Shown in pieces: positions 1 through 9,068 of a stretch of DNA of 64,000 bases. The DNA is from JAYRSJ01 sp041920215 (GTDB taxonomy: Bacteria; Pseudomonadota; Gammaproteobacteria; Burkholderiales; Burkholderiaceae_C). The position numbers and the translations under genes are program-made. The notes beneath the pieces were generated by a model. It made no database searches and had not been told where the DNA came from. It was given only the letters and a program-made list of their open reading frames with translations. The stretch spans positions 62,001 through 126,000 of the forward strand of contig JAYRSJ010000004.1 in the NCBI GenBank assembly GCA_041920215.1, read 5' to 3'. Position 1 is the stretch's first letter. Every line of letters starts with the position of its first letter.

Positions 1-78
1 ATCTGCGGCCTGGGCCAGGCCGCGCCCAATCCGCTGCGCTGCGCGCTGCGCTACTTCCCGCAGGAGTTCGGCCTATGA
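1..78 (+). CDS. fdsB: NAD-dependent formate dehydrogenase beta subunit, C-terminal tail (partial)
   Basis: Only the last 25 codons lie in the window; the frame is open from base 1 to a TGA at 76-78. The tail reads CGLGQAAPNPL followed by LRYFPQEF, the conserved end of the NuoF-like 4Fe-4S domain in FdsB and NADH dehydrogenase flavoprotein subunits. FdsB carries FMN and passes electrons from the formate-oxidising subunit to NAD+ in the cytoplasm. The stop overlaps the next start (ATGA at 75-78), so it is translationally coupled to fdsA, which strongly supports the identification despite the short fragment. Confidence 0.8.
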   Translation: MCGLGQAAPNPLRCALRYFPQEFGL

Positions 79-2906
79 GCACCGCTGCCCCGAACCCGAC
101 CGCCCAAGCGGTCGCCATCCCCTTCACGCTCGATGGTCGCGCGCTGGAGGCACTGCCGGGCCAGACCCTCTGGCAGGCGGCCCAGGCCGCCGGCATCGCC
201 ATCCCGCATCTCTGCCACCAGGCCGGTCTCAGCCCGGCCGGCAACTGCCGCGCCTGCGTGGTCGAGATCGAAGGCGAGCGCACGCTGGCCGCCTCCTGCT
301 GCCGCCAGCCCAAGCCCGGCATGGCGGTCACACTGGAGAGCGAGCGGGTGCGCAAGAGCCAGCGCCTGGTGCTGGAACTGCTGGCCGCCAAGGCCCCCCC
401 GGCCGATCAGGCCCACAGCCGCCACAGCGAGCTGAGCCAGTGGTGCGAGGCCCTGGGCGTCGGGCCCGCGCGCTTTGCCGCGCTGGCGCCGGCGCCGGCC
501 GCCGACCTGAGCCATCCGGCCATCGCGGTGCATCTGGACGCCTGCATCCAGTGCATGCGCTGCGTGCGCGCCTGCCGTGACGAACAGGTCAACGATGTGC
601 TGGGCATCGCCGGCTGGGGCCAGAGCACCCGCATCAGCTTCGATGCCGATGCCGCGCTGGGCGCCAGCAGCTGCGTGGCCTGCGGCGAATGCGTGCAGGC
701 CTGCCCCACCGGCGCCCTGGTGCCGGCCAATGGCGCGGCCCTGCTGCCGGCCGATGCCGAGGTCGACACCGTCTGCCCCTATTGCGGCGTGGGCTGCCAG
801 CTGCGCTACCGGGTCAAGGACGGCGCCATCATCGAGGCCATCGGCCTGGACGGCCCGGCCAACCACGGCCGGCTCTGCGTCAAGGGCCGCTATGGCTATG
901 ACTATGTCGGCAGCCCGGAGCGGCTGACAACACCGCTGCTGCGCCGCCCCGGCGTGGCCAAGGACCCGGCGGACATCGAGCGGGTGCGGCGCGGCGAGCT
1001 GCCGCTGACCGCGCTGTTCCGCGCAGCCAGCTGGGACGAGGCCCTGGACCTTGCCGCCGCCGGCCTGCGTCGGGTGCGGGACGCGCACCCACCCGGTCAG
1101 GCCAGCCCGCTGGCCGGCTTCGGCTCGGCCAAGGGCAGCAATGAGGAGGCCTATCTGTTCCAGAAGCTGGTGCGCCAGGGCCTGCATACCCACAACGTCG
1201 ACCACTGCACCCGGCTCTGCCATGCCAGCTCGGTGGCGGCCCTGCTCGAGGGCCTGGGTTCGGGCGCGGTCAGCAATCCGGTGGCCGATGTGGCCGAGGC
1301 CGACTTCATCCTGCTGATCGGCGCCAACCCGGCCTCCAACCACCCGGTGGCGGCCAGCTTCATCAAGAACGCGGTCAAGCGCGGCGCCCGCCTGGTGGTG
1401 GCCGATCCGCGCCGTCAGCCGCTGGCCCGCCATGCCTGGCGCCACCTGGCCTTTCGGCCCGACAGCGATGTGGCCCTGCTGAATGCGCTGCTGCATGTGA
1501 TCATCGCCGAGGGCCTGACCGACCCGGCCTTCATCGCGGCCCGGGTCGACGGCTACGCGGCGCTGCAGGCCGCGGTAGCCGACTGCACGCCCGAGCGCAT
1601 GAGCGAGATCTGCGGCATAGCGCCCGAGACGCTGCGCGAGGTGGCGCGCGCCTATGCCGGCTCACGCGGCAGCATGATTCTGTGGGGCATGGGCATCAGC
1701 CAGCATGTGCACGGCACCGACAACGCCCGCTGCCTGATCGCGCTGGCCCTGATCAGCGGCCAGATCGGCCGCCCCGGCACCGGCCTGCATCCGCTGCGCG
1801 GCCAGAACAATGTGCAGGGAGCCTCGGACGCCGGCCTGATTCCGATGATGCTGCCCAACTACCAGCGCGTCATCCACGAGCAGGTGCGCGCGCATTTCGG
1901 GCAGCTCTGGGGTGCGGGCTTCGCCGCTGCCGGCGCCCAGCCGGGGCTGACCGTGGTGGAGATCATCCATGCGGCCCACGAGGGCCGCATCAAGGCCATG
2001 TTCATCGAGGGCGAGAATCCGGCCATGTCCGACCCCGACCTGGACCATGCGCGCGCCGGCCTGGCGCGGCTGGAGCATCTGGTGGTGCAGGACATCTTCG
2101 CTACCGAAACCGCGCTGCTGGCCGATGTGATCCTGCCCGCCTCCGCCCATGCCGAGAAATGGGGCACGTTCACCAACACCGACCGCCTGATCCAGATCGG
2201 CCGGCCGGCGCTGTGCCCGCCCGGCCAGGCGCGCCAGGACCTCTGGATCATCGAGCAGATCGCGCGCCGCCTGGGGCTGGACTGGCGCTACTGGGACGAG
2301 GCCGCGGACGGCATGGGTCAGCAGGCGGCGGCAGCCCCGGTGGCGCGGGTCTACGAGGAGATGCGCGCGGTGATGGCGCCGCTGGCCGGCGTGCCCTGGG
2401 CCCGGCTGCTGCGCGAGGGCGCGGTCGTGACCCCGGCACCGCATGAGGACCGGCCCGGCGAGGCGGTGGTGTTCACCACGCGTTTCGCCACCGCCGACGG
2501 TCGGGCCCAGCTGGTGCCGGCCCGCTTCATGCCCGGCCCCGAACAGCCCGACGCCCGCTATCCGCTGGTGCTGGCCACCGGCCGGGTGCTGGAGCATTGG
2601 CACACCGGCGCGATGACCCGGCGCGCCGGCATGCTGGACGCGCTCTCGCCCGAACCCCTGATCAGCCTGCATCCGGAAGACGCCGCGCGCTACCGCCTGG
2701 CCGAGGGCCAGCAGGTCGCCATGGTCTCGCAGCATGGCCGCATCGAGGCCCGGCTGCAGATCAGCCCCGAGGTGCAGCCGGGCCAGGTCTTCCTGCCCTT
2801 CTGCTACTGGGAGGCCGCCGCCAACCGGCTGACCGGCAGCGCGCTGGACCCCAGCGGCAAGATCCCGGGCTTCAAGGTGACGGCGGTGCGGCTGGAGGCG
2901 GGGTGA
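75..2906 (+). CDS. fdsA: NAD-dependent formate dehydrogenase alpha (molybdopterin) subunit
   Basis: Catalytic subunit (943 aa) of a soluble, NAD-linked, oxygen-tolerant formate dehydrogenase. It oxidises formate to CO2 at a Mo bis-MGD centre. In order it shows an N-terminal 2Fe-2S domain (CHQAGLSPAGNCRACVVEI and a downstream CC), two 4Fe-4S ferredoxin motifs near residues 155-220 (CIQCMRCVRAC and CVACGECVQAC), a Mo/4Fe-4S domain (CPYCGVGC, CVKG), then the long molybdopterin oxidoreductase and C-terminal MGD-binding domains. The probable Mo ligand is Cys382 in RLCHASS, followed by the usual His, so this is a Cys rather than a selenocysteine enzyme. It is coupled to fdsB by ATGA. No fdsC (FdhD-like chaperone) or fdsD follows; the next gene is convergent only 4 bases away. 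Confidence 0.95.
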   Translation: MSTAAPNPTAQAVAIPFTLDGRALEALPGQTLWQAAQAAGIAIPHLCHQAGLSPAGNCRACVVEIEGERTLAASCCRQPKPGMAVTLESERVRKSQRLVLELLAAKAPPADQAHSRHSELSQWCEALGVGPARFAALAPAPAADLSHPAIAVHLDACIQCMRCVRACRDEQVNDVLGIAGWGQSTRISFDADAALGASSCVACGECVQACPTGALVPANGAALLPADAEVDTVCPYCGVGCQLRYRVKDGAIIEAIGLDGPANHGRLCVKGRYGYDYVGSPERLTTPLLRRPGVAKDPADIERVRRGELPLTALFRAASWDEALDLAAAGLRRVRDAHPPGQASPLAGFGSAKGSNEEAYLFQKLVRQGLHTHNVDHCTRLCHASSVAALLEGLGSGAVSNPVADVAEADFILLIGANPASNHPVAASFIKNAVKRGARLVVADPRRQPLARHAWRHLAFRPDSDVALLNALLHVIIAEGLTDPAFIAARVDGYAALQAAVADCTPERMSEICGIAPETLREVARAYAGSRGSMILWGMGISQHVHGTDNARCLIALALISGQIGRPGTGLHPLRGQNNVQGASDAGLIPMMLPNYQRVIHEQVRAHFGQLWGAGFAAAGAQPGLTVVEIIHAAHEGRIKAMFIEGENPAMSDPDLDHARAGLARLEHLVVQDIFATETALLADVILPASAHAEKWGTFTNTDRLIQIGRPALCPPGQARQDLWIIEQIARRLGLDWRYWDEAADGMGQQAAAAPVARVYEEMRAVMAPLAGVPWARLLREGAVVTPAPHEDRPGEAVVFTTRFATADGRAQLVPARFMPGPEQPDARYPLVLATGRVLEHWHTGAMTRRAGMLDALSPEPLISLHPEDAARYRLAEGQQVAMVSQHGRIEARLQISPEVQPGQVFLPFCYWEAAANRLTGSALDPSGKIPGFKVTAVRLEAG

Positions 2907-2910
2907 CGAT

Positions 2911-5778
2911 CTAGTCGCTGGCCCGCGCCGGCACGGCGCTGGCCAGCAGCTGCAGTTCCAGTTGCTCGACAGGTACCGGCCGCCCCAGCAGATAGCCCTG
3001 GAAGCGCAGGCAGCCATGGCGCGCCAGGAAGGCCAGTTGCTCCTCGGTCTCCACGCCCTCGGCAATGACCTCCAGGCCCAGGCTCTTGGCCATGCCTATG
3101 ATGGTCTGGACGATCACCGCGTCGGTGTGGGTGGCCAGCATGCTGGCGACAAAGGTCTGGTCGATCTTGAGTTGATCCAGACTGAGGCGCGTCAGATAGG
3201 CCAGCGAGCTCTGGCCAGTGCCGAAGTCGTCGATCGCGAACCGCACACCCAGGGCATTGATGGCCTGCATCTTGGCCAGGGTGTCCTCCAGATTGACCAG
3301 CACCAGGCTCTCGGTCAGTTCCAGCTTGAGCAGACGCGGATTGGCGCCGCTGGCTTGCAGCACCGAGCGCACCTGCTCGACGAAGTCTGTCTGCCTGAAC
3401 TGCCGCGCGCTGACGTTCACCGCCAGCTGCAGCCCGCGCGTGAGCGGCGCCTGGGCCCAGCGCCGCAGCTGTTCGCAGGCTTGCTGCAGCACCCAATGGC
3501 CGATCGGCGAGATCAGGTCGGTGTCTTCGGCCAGCCCGATGAAGCTGCCCGGTGCCACCATGCCGCGTCGTGGATGCAGCCAGCGCAGCAGCACCTCGGC
3601 CCCTATCGGTCGCCGCCATTGATCGACCTGCAGCTGGTAGTGCAGGCGCAGCTCGCCCTGCGGCAGGGCCCGGCGCAGGTCGGCCTCCAGGGCGATGCGG
3701 GCCTCCATCGCAGCATGGGTGGCCGGGTCGAAGAAGCGGATCGCGTTGCGCCCCGAGCGCTTGGACTCGTACATCGCGATGTCAGCGCGCTTGAGAATCT
3801 CGTCGAGCGAGACCTCGTTGCCGTGCAGCATGCTGATGCCTATGCTGGCGCTGCTGTGCCATTCCTGCTCGTCCAGCACATAGGGCTGGGTCAGCACCGC
3901 GCGCAGCTTTTCAGCGACGGTCTCTGCATCCACCGCCGCCTGCGCGGGGGCCTCGCTCAGGTCGGGCAGGATCACGACGAACTCGTCGCCACCCTGGCGG
4001 GCCACAGTGTCGTTGACCCGCACCGCCGCCTGCAGCCGGCGTGCCACCTCCACCAGCAGGCGATCACCGACGTCGTGGCCGCGCGTGTCGTTGAGCTCCT
4101 TGAAGTGATCGAGGTCGATGAACAGCACCGCCGCCGGTCGCTGATGGCGCTCGCTCGATGCCTGCACCTGGCCCAGGCGATCACGCATCAGCCGACGGTT
4201 GGGCAGCTCGGTCAGCGCGTCGTAGAAAGCCAGGTTGTGGATGGTCTCGTCGGCCTGCTTCTTCTGCGTGATGTCGGTGAAGACCGCCACATAGTTGGCC
4301 ACCGCGCCCTCCTCGTCGGTCACCGCGGTGATGCTGAGCCACTCCGGATAGACCTGCCCGTTCTTGCGCCGGTTCCAGACCTCGCCCTGCCAGTGGCGCT
4401 CATCGCGCAGCTGGCGCCACATCGCCTCGTAGAACGCCGGCTCATGCCGTCCCGAGCGCAGCAGCCGCCCCACCACCTGTCCATGCGCCTCGGCAGCGCT
4501 GTAGCCGGTGATGCGGGTGAAGGCGGGATTGACGCGCAGGATGTTCTGCGCCGCGTCGGTGATGGCGATCGCCTCCAGGGAATCGAAGGCGATCGCCGCG
4601 ATGCGCAGATCGGCCTGGACGCGGCGGCGTTCGGTGACGTCGGCGGCCACCGCCACAAAGCCTTCGGCCTGCCCGCCCGCATCGCGTAGCGGCTGCACAT
4701 CGATATCGAGCCAGAGTTCGCGGCCGTCCTTGCGGCGATTCAGCACCTGGGTACGCGTGCCGCGTCCCGCCCGCAGATCGGTCTGCAGACGGGCCAGGGC
4801 CGTCTGCTCGGCCGGCTGGCTGCGCAGCAAGCCGTCCAGGCTGCGGCCCAGGGCCTCGCCCAGCCGGTAGCCGGTCAGACGGGAGAAGGCCTCGTTGACC
4901 CAGACCAGTCGCTGGCGGCCATCGGCAATCATGACCGCATTGGTGGTGAGCTCGGCCACCAGGGCCAGGCGCTCCAGCTCGCGGGCCTGTGTCGCCAGCT
5001 TCAGGTACTGGGAACGCACCGCGCGGACCGTTGGCTCGGCAACGATCACGGCCAGCGCGATCAGCAGCCCGACCGTGGCCAGGGCCCAGGCCCTGGCCAG
5101 CAGCGCCGCGTTGCGCTGCCGGGCTTGCGTCGCCTGCTCCAGTGCCGACACCAGGCGCTCCGCCGCCTGCAGCGCAGGTTCCACCGCCTGCTGCAGGGTG
5201 TTGAGCTCGGCATTGCCGGGATGGGGCACGGCCTGCAGCAGCCGCTCGGCCTGCCGGTACAGCGCGACGCGTGAAGCCTCCCAGCCCGACAGCACCGCGG
5301 CATCAACCGCCAGCTCTGGGCTCCGGCTGTCGGCGTCTGTGTACAGAAAGCCCTTCAAGGCCTGCGCGTCGCGCTCGGCGCGCTCCAGCACCGCCTGCAG
5401 CTCGGCCTTGCCGGCCCCCTGCTCGCCCGGCAGCTGGCGCAGCAGCGAGGCAATGCGGCCGATGCGTTGGCTGTGCATGCGCTGCATGCCGGCGAGATTG
5501 GCGGCCTCGGTCTCGGCCTGCCGGCGCGCCAGCGCGGCATCCGCCTGCCAGGCCAGCAGCGCGGCATGGCCGCCAACAGCCAGCAGCACCGCATAGATGG
5601 CCAGGCGCACGCGCCGGTGCGCCGACGCGCCCGGCTCCAGGCCCTGCAGGCGCGAGCTGGGTCCTTGCGGCGAATGCCGCCGCCTTGCTCGGCGCCTTAG
5701 CCGCGCCCGCATGCCGGCCAGAGCCAGCGCGATGGCAAGCGCAGCACCCAGCCAGACCGTCCAGTGGGCGCCGACCAT
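2911..5778 (-). CDS. membrane PAS-GGDEF-EAL cyclic-di-GMP enzyme with PilJ-type sensor domain
   Basis: A 955-residue dual-domain c-di-GMP protein. Hydrophobic segments lie near residues 7-22, 58-78 and 232-252. Between the last two is a helical region with NLAGMQRMHSQRI, typical of the type IV pilus methyl-accepting (PilJ/NarX-like) extracytoplasmic domain. Two PAS domains (about 268-375 and 390-500) precede GGDEF (about 515-680, RQGGDEF intact) and EAL (about 695-945). The EAL motif is written EVL, but the metal and catalytic positions are present (LTES, DDFGTG, LKID, EGVET), so both synthesis and hydrolysis are possible. The ATG abuts the stop of the upstream chemoreceptor gene (TGA then ATG) without a clear ribosome site, which suggests translational coupling. 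Confidence 0.93.
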   Translation of the reverse strand: MVGAHWTVWLGAALAIALALAGMRARLRRRARRRHSPQGPSSRLQGLEPGASAHRRVRLAIYAVLLAVGGHAALLAWQADAALARRQAETEAANLAGMQRMHSQRIGRIASLLRQLPGEQGAGKAELQAVLERAERDAQALKGFLYTDADSRSPELAVDAAVLSGWEASRVALYRQAERLLQAVPHPGNAELNTLQQAVEPALQAAERLVSALEQATQARQRNAALLARAWALATVGLLIALAVIVAEPTVRAVRSQYLKLATQARELERLALVAELTTNAVMIADGRQRLVWVNEAFSRLTGYRLGEALGRSLDGLLRSQPAEQTALARLQTDLRAGRGTRTQVLNRRKDGRELWLDIDVQPLRDAGGQAEGFVAVAADVTERRRVQADLRIAAIAFDSLEAIAITDAAQNILRVNPAFTRITGYSAAEAHGQVVGRLLRSGRHEPAFYEAMWRQLRDERHWQGEVWNRRKNGQVYPEWLSITAVTDEEGAVANYVAVFTDITQKKQADETIHNLAFYDALTELPNRRLMRDRLGQVQASSERHQRPAAVLFIDLDHFKELNDTRGHDVGDRLLVEVARRLQAAVRVNDTVARQGGDEFVVILPDLSEAPAQAAVDAETVAEKLRAVLTQPYVLDEQEWHSSASIGISMLHGNEVSLDEILKRADIAMYESKRSGRNAIRFFDPATHAAMEARIALEADLRRALPQGELRLHYQLQVDQWRRPIGAEVLLRWLHPRRGMVAPGSFIGLAEDTDLISPIGHWVLQQACEQLRRWAQAPLTRGLQLAVNVSARQFRQTDFVEQVRSVLQASGANPRLLKLELTESLVLVNLEDTLAKMQAINALGVRFAIDDFGTGQSSLAYLTRLSLDQLKIDQTFVASMLATHTDAVIVQTIIGMAKSLGLEVIAEGVETEEQLAFLARHGCLRFQGYLLGRPVPVEQLELQLLASAVPARASD

Positions 5779-7350
5779 TCAGTCGGCCTGTCCGCTCGCG
5801 TTCGTGTCGCCGCCCAGCCGGAACACCGCGACCGATTGCACCAGCTGTGCCGCCTGCTGCCTCAGACTGGCAGCGGCAGCGGCGGTTTCCTCCACCAGCG
5901 CTGCGTTGTGCTGGGTGGCGCGATCCATCTGGCCGACCGCCGCACCGATCTGCGCAACGCCGGCGCTCTGCTCGAGGCTGGCCGCGCTGATGCCACCGAC
6001 CACGCTGCTGACCTGGTGGATGGCCCGCACCAACTCGTCCACCGCCGCTCCGGTCTTGCCGACCAACGCGCTGCCCTGGTCAACACGGGTCAGGCTGTTC
6101 AGTATCAGTTCCTTGATCTCGCGTGCCGCCTGCGCGCTGCGCTGGGCCAGGTTGCGGACCTCGCCGGCCACCACGGCGAAGCCACGCCCCTGCTCGCCGG
6201 CCCTTGCGGCCTCGACGGCGGCATTGAGCGCGAGGATATTGGTCTGGAAGGCCAGACTGTCGATCACCGCCGTGATTTCGCCGATGCGGCGCGAGCTTTC
6301 GTTGATGCCCTGCATGGTCTGCACGACCTCGGCCACCATCGCCCCACCGCGCGCCGCCACCGCACTGGCCTCGCGTGCCAGTTGGTCCGCCTGGCGCGCA
6401 TTGCTGGAGTTCTGTTGAACCGTCGAGCCGAACTGCTCCATCGAGGCGGCGGTCTGCTGCAGGGCTGACGCCTGTTCCTCGGTGCGACTGGAGAGATCGC
6501 TATTGCCCTGCGCAATCTGGCTGCTGGCCGTCGCCACGCCTTCGGCGTCGCGGCGCACGCCCGCCACCACCTCGGCCAGGCTGGAGCGCATGCGCTCCAG
6601 TGAGCCCAGCAGGCGTGCGATCTCGTGGCGCCCCTGCACCTCGACGCGCGCGCTGAGGTCACCGCGCGCGACCGCGTCGGAGGCGGCGATCGCCTGTTCC
6701 AGCGAGCGGCCTATGCTGCGCACCAGCAGTCGCCCGAGGCCGACGGCGATCAGCAGCCCCACCACGCCCAGGCCGATCGTGATGTTGCGGACGCTGATAT
6801 GGCGCTGCAAAGCCTCGGCGTGCTCGGCCTGTGCGCTGCGCAGCAGCAGCTGCATCAAGGCCCGAATATCGTCACCCACCGCCACGTAGCGCGGCCGCAC
6901 CTGCTCCACCACCAGGCGGTTGGCAGCGGCTATATCGCCGGCCTTCAGGGCCATCAGCGCTGGCAGCAGGCCCGCGGTGACGAAGTGCTGCCGGTGTTCG
7001 GCGAAGCGCTGTGCCAGGGCGCGCTCTGCCGGCTCATGGGCATGGGCCATATAGCGCGCCCAGAGCTCGTTGATCGCCTGGATATTGCCCTCCACCTCGG
7101 CCACGCTGCGCGCAATGGTGCTCGCGTCGGGCGTCACCAGGGCCACGGCCAGGGCCAGCCGGTTGCGCAGCAAGCGCTCCTGGATCTCGGCCACCAGGGC
7201 CATCGGCTCGGCGCTGCGCTCATAGACGCGCTGCAAGCCCTCGTCAGCCTGCGTCAGGCCCGCCAGCCCGGTGCCGCCCACCAACAGCAGCAAGGCCAGC
7301 AGCATGCCGATCAGGAGATGGAGACGGGTCGATATCTTCAGCTGATTCAC
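5779..7350 (-). CDS. methyl-accepting chemotaxis protein
   Basis: Inner-membrane chemoreceptor, 523 aa from a GTG start. That start was chosen because AAGGA lies just upstream and NQLKISTRLHLLIG is the usual N-terminus of this family in Burkholderiales; an in-frame extension to 7659 reads as non-coding. TM1 covers about residues 10-30, then a four-helix-bundle ligand domain, TM2 near 190, HAMP, and the cytoplasmic hairpin with the invariant tip FQTNILALNAAVEAARAGE. Tsr-like flanking helices contain methylatable Glu/Gln runs. It signals to CheA/CheW, whose genes are not in the window. It is the first gene of a two-gene unit with the GGDEF/EAL protein, and a TetR-type operator lies 74-96 bases upstream. 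Confidence 0.95.
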   Translation of the reverse strand: MNQLKISTRLHLLIGMLLALLLLVGGTGLAGLTQADEGLQRVYERSAEPMALVAEIQERLLRNRLALAVALVTPDASTIARSVAEVEGNIQAINELWARYMAHAHEPAERALAQRFAEHRQHFVTAGLLPALMALKAGDIAAANRLVVEQVRPRYVAVGDDIRALMQLLLRSAQAEHAEALQRHISVRNITIGLGVVGLLIAVGLGRLLVRSIGRSLEQAIAASDAVARGDLSARVEVQGRHEIARLLGSLERMRSSLAEVVAGVRRDAEGVATASSQIAQGNSDLSSRTEEQASALQQTAASMEQFGSTVQQNSSNARQADQLAREASAVAARGGAMVAEVVQTMQGINESSRRIGEITAVIDSLAFQTNILALNAAVEAARAGEQGRGFAVVAGEVRNLAQRSAQAAREIKELILNSLTRVDQGSALVGKTGAAVDELVRAIHQVSSVVGGISAASLEQSAGVAQIGAAVGQMDRATQHNAALVEETAAAAASLRQQAAQLVQSVAVFRLGGDTNASGQAD

Positions 7351-7417
7351 CGGTACATCCTTTCGCCGCAGCTGCCAAGGCAGCGCCCACGCCTTGGCGG
7401 ACAGCGCTGTTTCGGCA

Positions 7418-7446
7418 TTTATAGTAACGTGTACGCTACACGTTAC
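7418..7446 (-). promoter_or_regulatory. TetR-type operator overlapping the promoter of the chemoreceptor operon
   Basis: A perfect inverted repeat with 9-base arms, GTAACGTGT at 7424-7432 and ACACGTTAC at 7438-7446, separated by 5 bases. On the minus strand a -10-like TATAAA (7418-7423) directly adjoins it, so the dyad occupies the -10/-35 spacer. The site sits between the TetR gene (7515-8153) and the chemoreceptor start at 7350. That TetR protein is the obvious candidate repressor (inference). Confidence 0.75.
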
Positions 7447-7514
7447 CTTCAGGGTTTGCGCGAGCATGGGCGCGGCCATGTGCGTTCTGCGGGGCGGCGC
7501 CCCGGTCGGCCTTC

Positions 7515-8153
7515 TCAGCGTGACGCGTCGGCGTGCGTGCGCAGCAGCTGCTGCTCGAGATCGTCCAGCAGCGCATCCAGCAGCTGCGCGGGCGGCAGCC
7601 TGGGCTTGGTGGACATGCCGATGTGGGTGAACAGATAGCCCATCACCTTCAGCCGGCACAGGTCATAGGCCAGCTGGCGCTGCGGCGGCTCGATCGCCGG
7701 CCCGAGGCAGGCGTCGATCAGGTTCTCGCACTCGCGGCGGAATCCCGACGCCGGACCGGCCGCCAGAAAGCTCGGCGCGATCTGGTTGCACGGATCGAAC
7801 ACCAGCTTGAAGTCCTGCGGCCGCTCCAGCCAGAAGCGCACATAGGCCTTGTAGAGCTGGCGCAGGCGTTGGAGCGGGGCCTCCTCGGCCTGGCTGTACG
7901 CGCGCGCCGCCACCAGCGAGCGCTCCAGCAGCTCGGCCCAGACCTGCTCCAGCAGCGCCGACTTGCTGGGGAAGTAGCGGTACAACGACATCGCGGAAAT
8001 GCCCACCGCCTGAGCCACGCCACGCATCGTGACGGCACTGTAGCCGCCTTCCAGATGCAGGCGCCCCACCGTCTGCAGGATCTGATCGCGCAATTCATCG
8101 CGCTGCGCCCCGCGGCGGCGCAGGCGGGGCTTGTCGGCAGGCTGGGGCGGCAT
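7515..8153 (-). CDS. TetR/AcrR family transcriptional regulator
   Basis: A 212-aa one-component repressor-type regulator. The N-terminal helix-turn-helix spans about residues 15-65 (GYSAVTMRGVAQAVGISAM then LYRYFPSKSALL), the canonical TetR recognition helix. The all-helical C-terminal ligand domain contains FWLERPQDFKLVFDP, as in the WHG-type C-terminal subfamily. It is transcribed in the same direction as the chemoreceptor, 164 bases upstream of it, and that gap holds a perfect TetR-like palindrome. No matching palindrome was seen in front of the regulator's own start. The ligand is unknown. Confidence 0.93.
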   Translation of the reverse strand: MPPQPADKPRLRRRGAQRDELRDQILQTVGRLHLEGGYSAVTMRGVAQAVGISAMSLYRYFPSKSALLEQVWAELLERSLVAARAYSQAEEAPLQRLRQLYKAYVRFWLERPQDFKLVFDPCNQIAPSFLAAGPASGFRRECENLIDACLGPAIEPPQRQLAYDLCRLKVMGYLFTHIGMSTKPRLPPAQLLDALLDDLEQQLLRTHADASR

Positions 8154-8223
8154 GGATCGAGAATGCGTGAAGAGCCAAGTTCTTTGCTGGCGCGCAGCAT
8201 ACCCGCTCCGATTTCTTCTGCGG

Positions 8224-9042
8224 TCAACCCATCAGCCCGGCAAGATAACGGTCGAACTGAGCGCCCTCGAACGCCGGCCGCGCCAGCCGCTCGAAGTTGG
8301 CGATCAGGGCTGGCTCGCTGCGCCTGGAGTAGGCCATCTCGAAGCGGCGCGGCGCCAGCGGCAGGCGCAGCAGCCGCAAGCGCTGGCGCAGCGGAGGATG
8401 CTGGCGCAGCAGCCAGGCCGGTGAGAACTCGTTGGCGTAATAGGCCGCATCGACCCGGCCGGCGGCCACCATGCGCAGATTGGCCAGCTGCCAGTCGTTG
8501 TGCGAGGTGCGCTGCCAGCGCAGACGGTCCAGCGCCGCCAACTCGGGTGGCAGGCGGCTGTAGGAGACCCAGGCCAGCTCCAGGCCCTGCAGCAGCGCCA
8601 GATCGCCCAGGCCCTGCCCGCCCTGCAGCAGCGGGCTGTCGCTGCGCAGCGCCAGCACCGGATGGGCCTCGAGGTAATGCCAGGCGAAGCGGCCGACATC
8701 GCCACCACTGGCGCCACTGCTGAGCGTCAGCGCCAGATCGGCGCTGCCATCGCGCAGGCTGCGCATCACCCGGGCGAAGGTCATGATCGGCAGCCAGTCG
8801 AAGCGAAACGGCGCCTGCGGCTCCACCCGCTCGCGCAGATAGCCGGGCAGCAGGCCGGCGACCGCCTCGCCGGGCGCGCCGCCCACCAGCGGCGCCAGCG
8901 CAAAACCGGCCACCCGCAGGCGCGGCAGGGCTGGCGCTGCCGCGGGCTGCGCCAGCCCCCGGCCGGCCAGCACGCCGCCCAGCAAGCCCGCCAGCACGAG
9001 CTGGCGGCGCCGAATCGTTGCAGCAAGGGGCAGCTTGTCCAT
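8224..9042 (-). CDS. periplasmic solute-binding protein (family 3-like), orphan
   Basis: A 272-aa secreted protein. The N-terminus has a basic stretch (IRRRQ) followed by a hydrophobic segment ending near GRGLAQ, consistent with a Sec or possibly Tat signal peptide. The rest has the two-lobe pattern of the bacterial extracellular solute-binding protein family 3: RVMRSLRDGSADLALTLS in lobe one, then a long lobe-two segment containing VDAAYYANEFSP. No ABC permease or ATPase is adjacent. Its closest partner is the similar gene at 9069-9848, so it may act as a receptor or scavenging protein. The substrate cannot be assigned. Confidence 0.75.
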   Translation of the reverse strand: MDKLPLAATIRRRQLVLAGLLGGVLAGRGLAQPAAAPALPRLRVAGFALAPLVGGAPGEAVAGLLPGYLRERVEPQAPFRFDWLPIMTFARVMRSLRDGSADLALTLSSGASGGDVGRFAWHYLEAHPVLALRSDSPLLQGGQGLGDLALLQGLELAWVSYSRLPPELAALDRLRWQRTSHNDWQLANLRMVAAGRVDAAYYANEFSPAWLLRQHPPLRQRLRLLRLPLAPRRFEMAYSRRSEPALIANFERLARPAFEGAQFDRYLAGLMG

Positions 9043-9068
9043 GGGGCGGTAGCGGGTCCGCCCCGATA

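Noticed and set aside
2962..4689. Plus-strand open frame opposite the GGDEF/EAL gene
   Set aside because: Shadow frame; no start signal and no recognisable domain.
2911..5778. EVL in place of EAL as evidence for a dead phosphodiesterase
   Set aside because: The first Glu is kept and all other metal and catalytic motifs are intact; EVL is a common natural variant.
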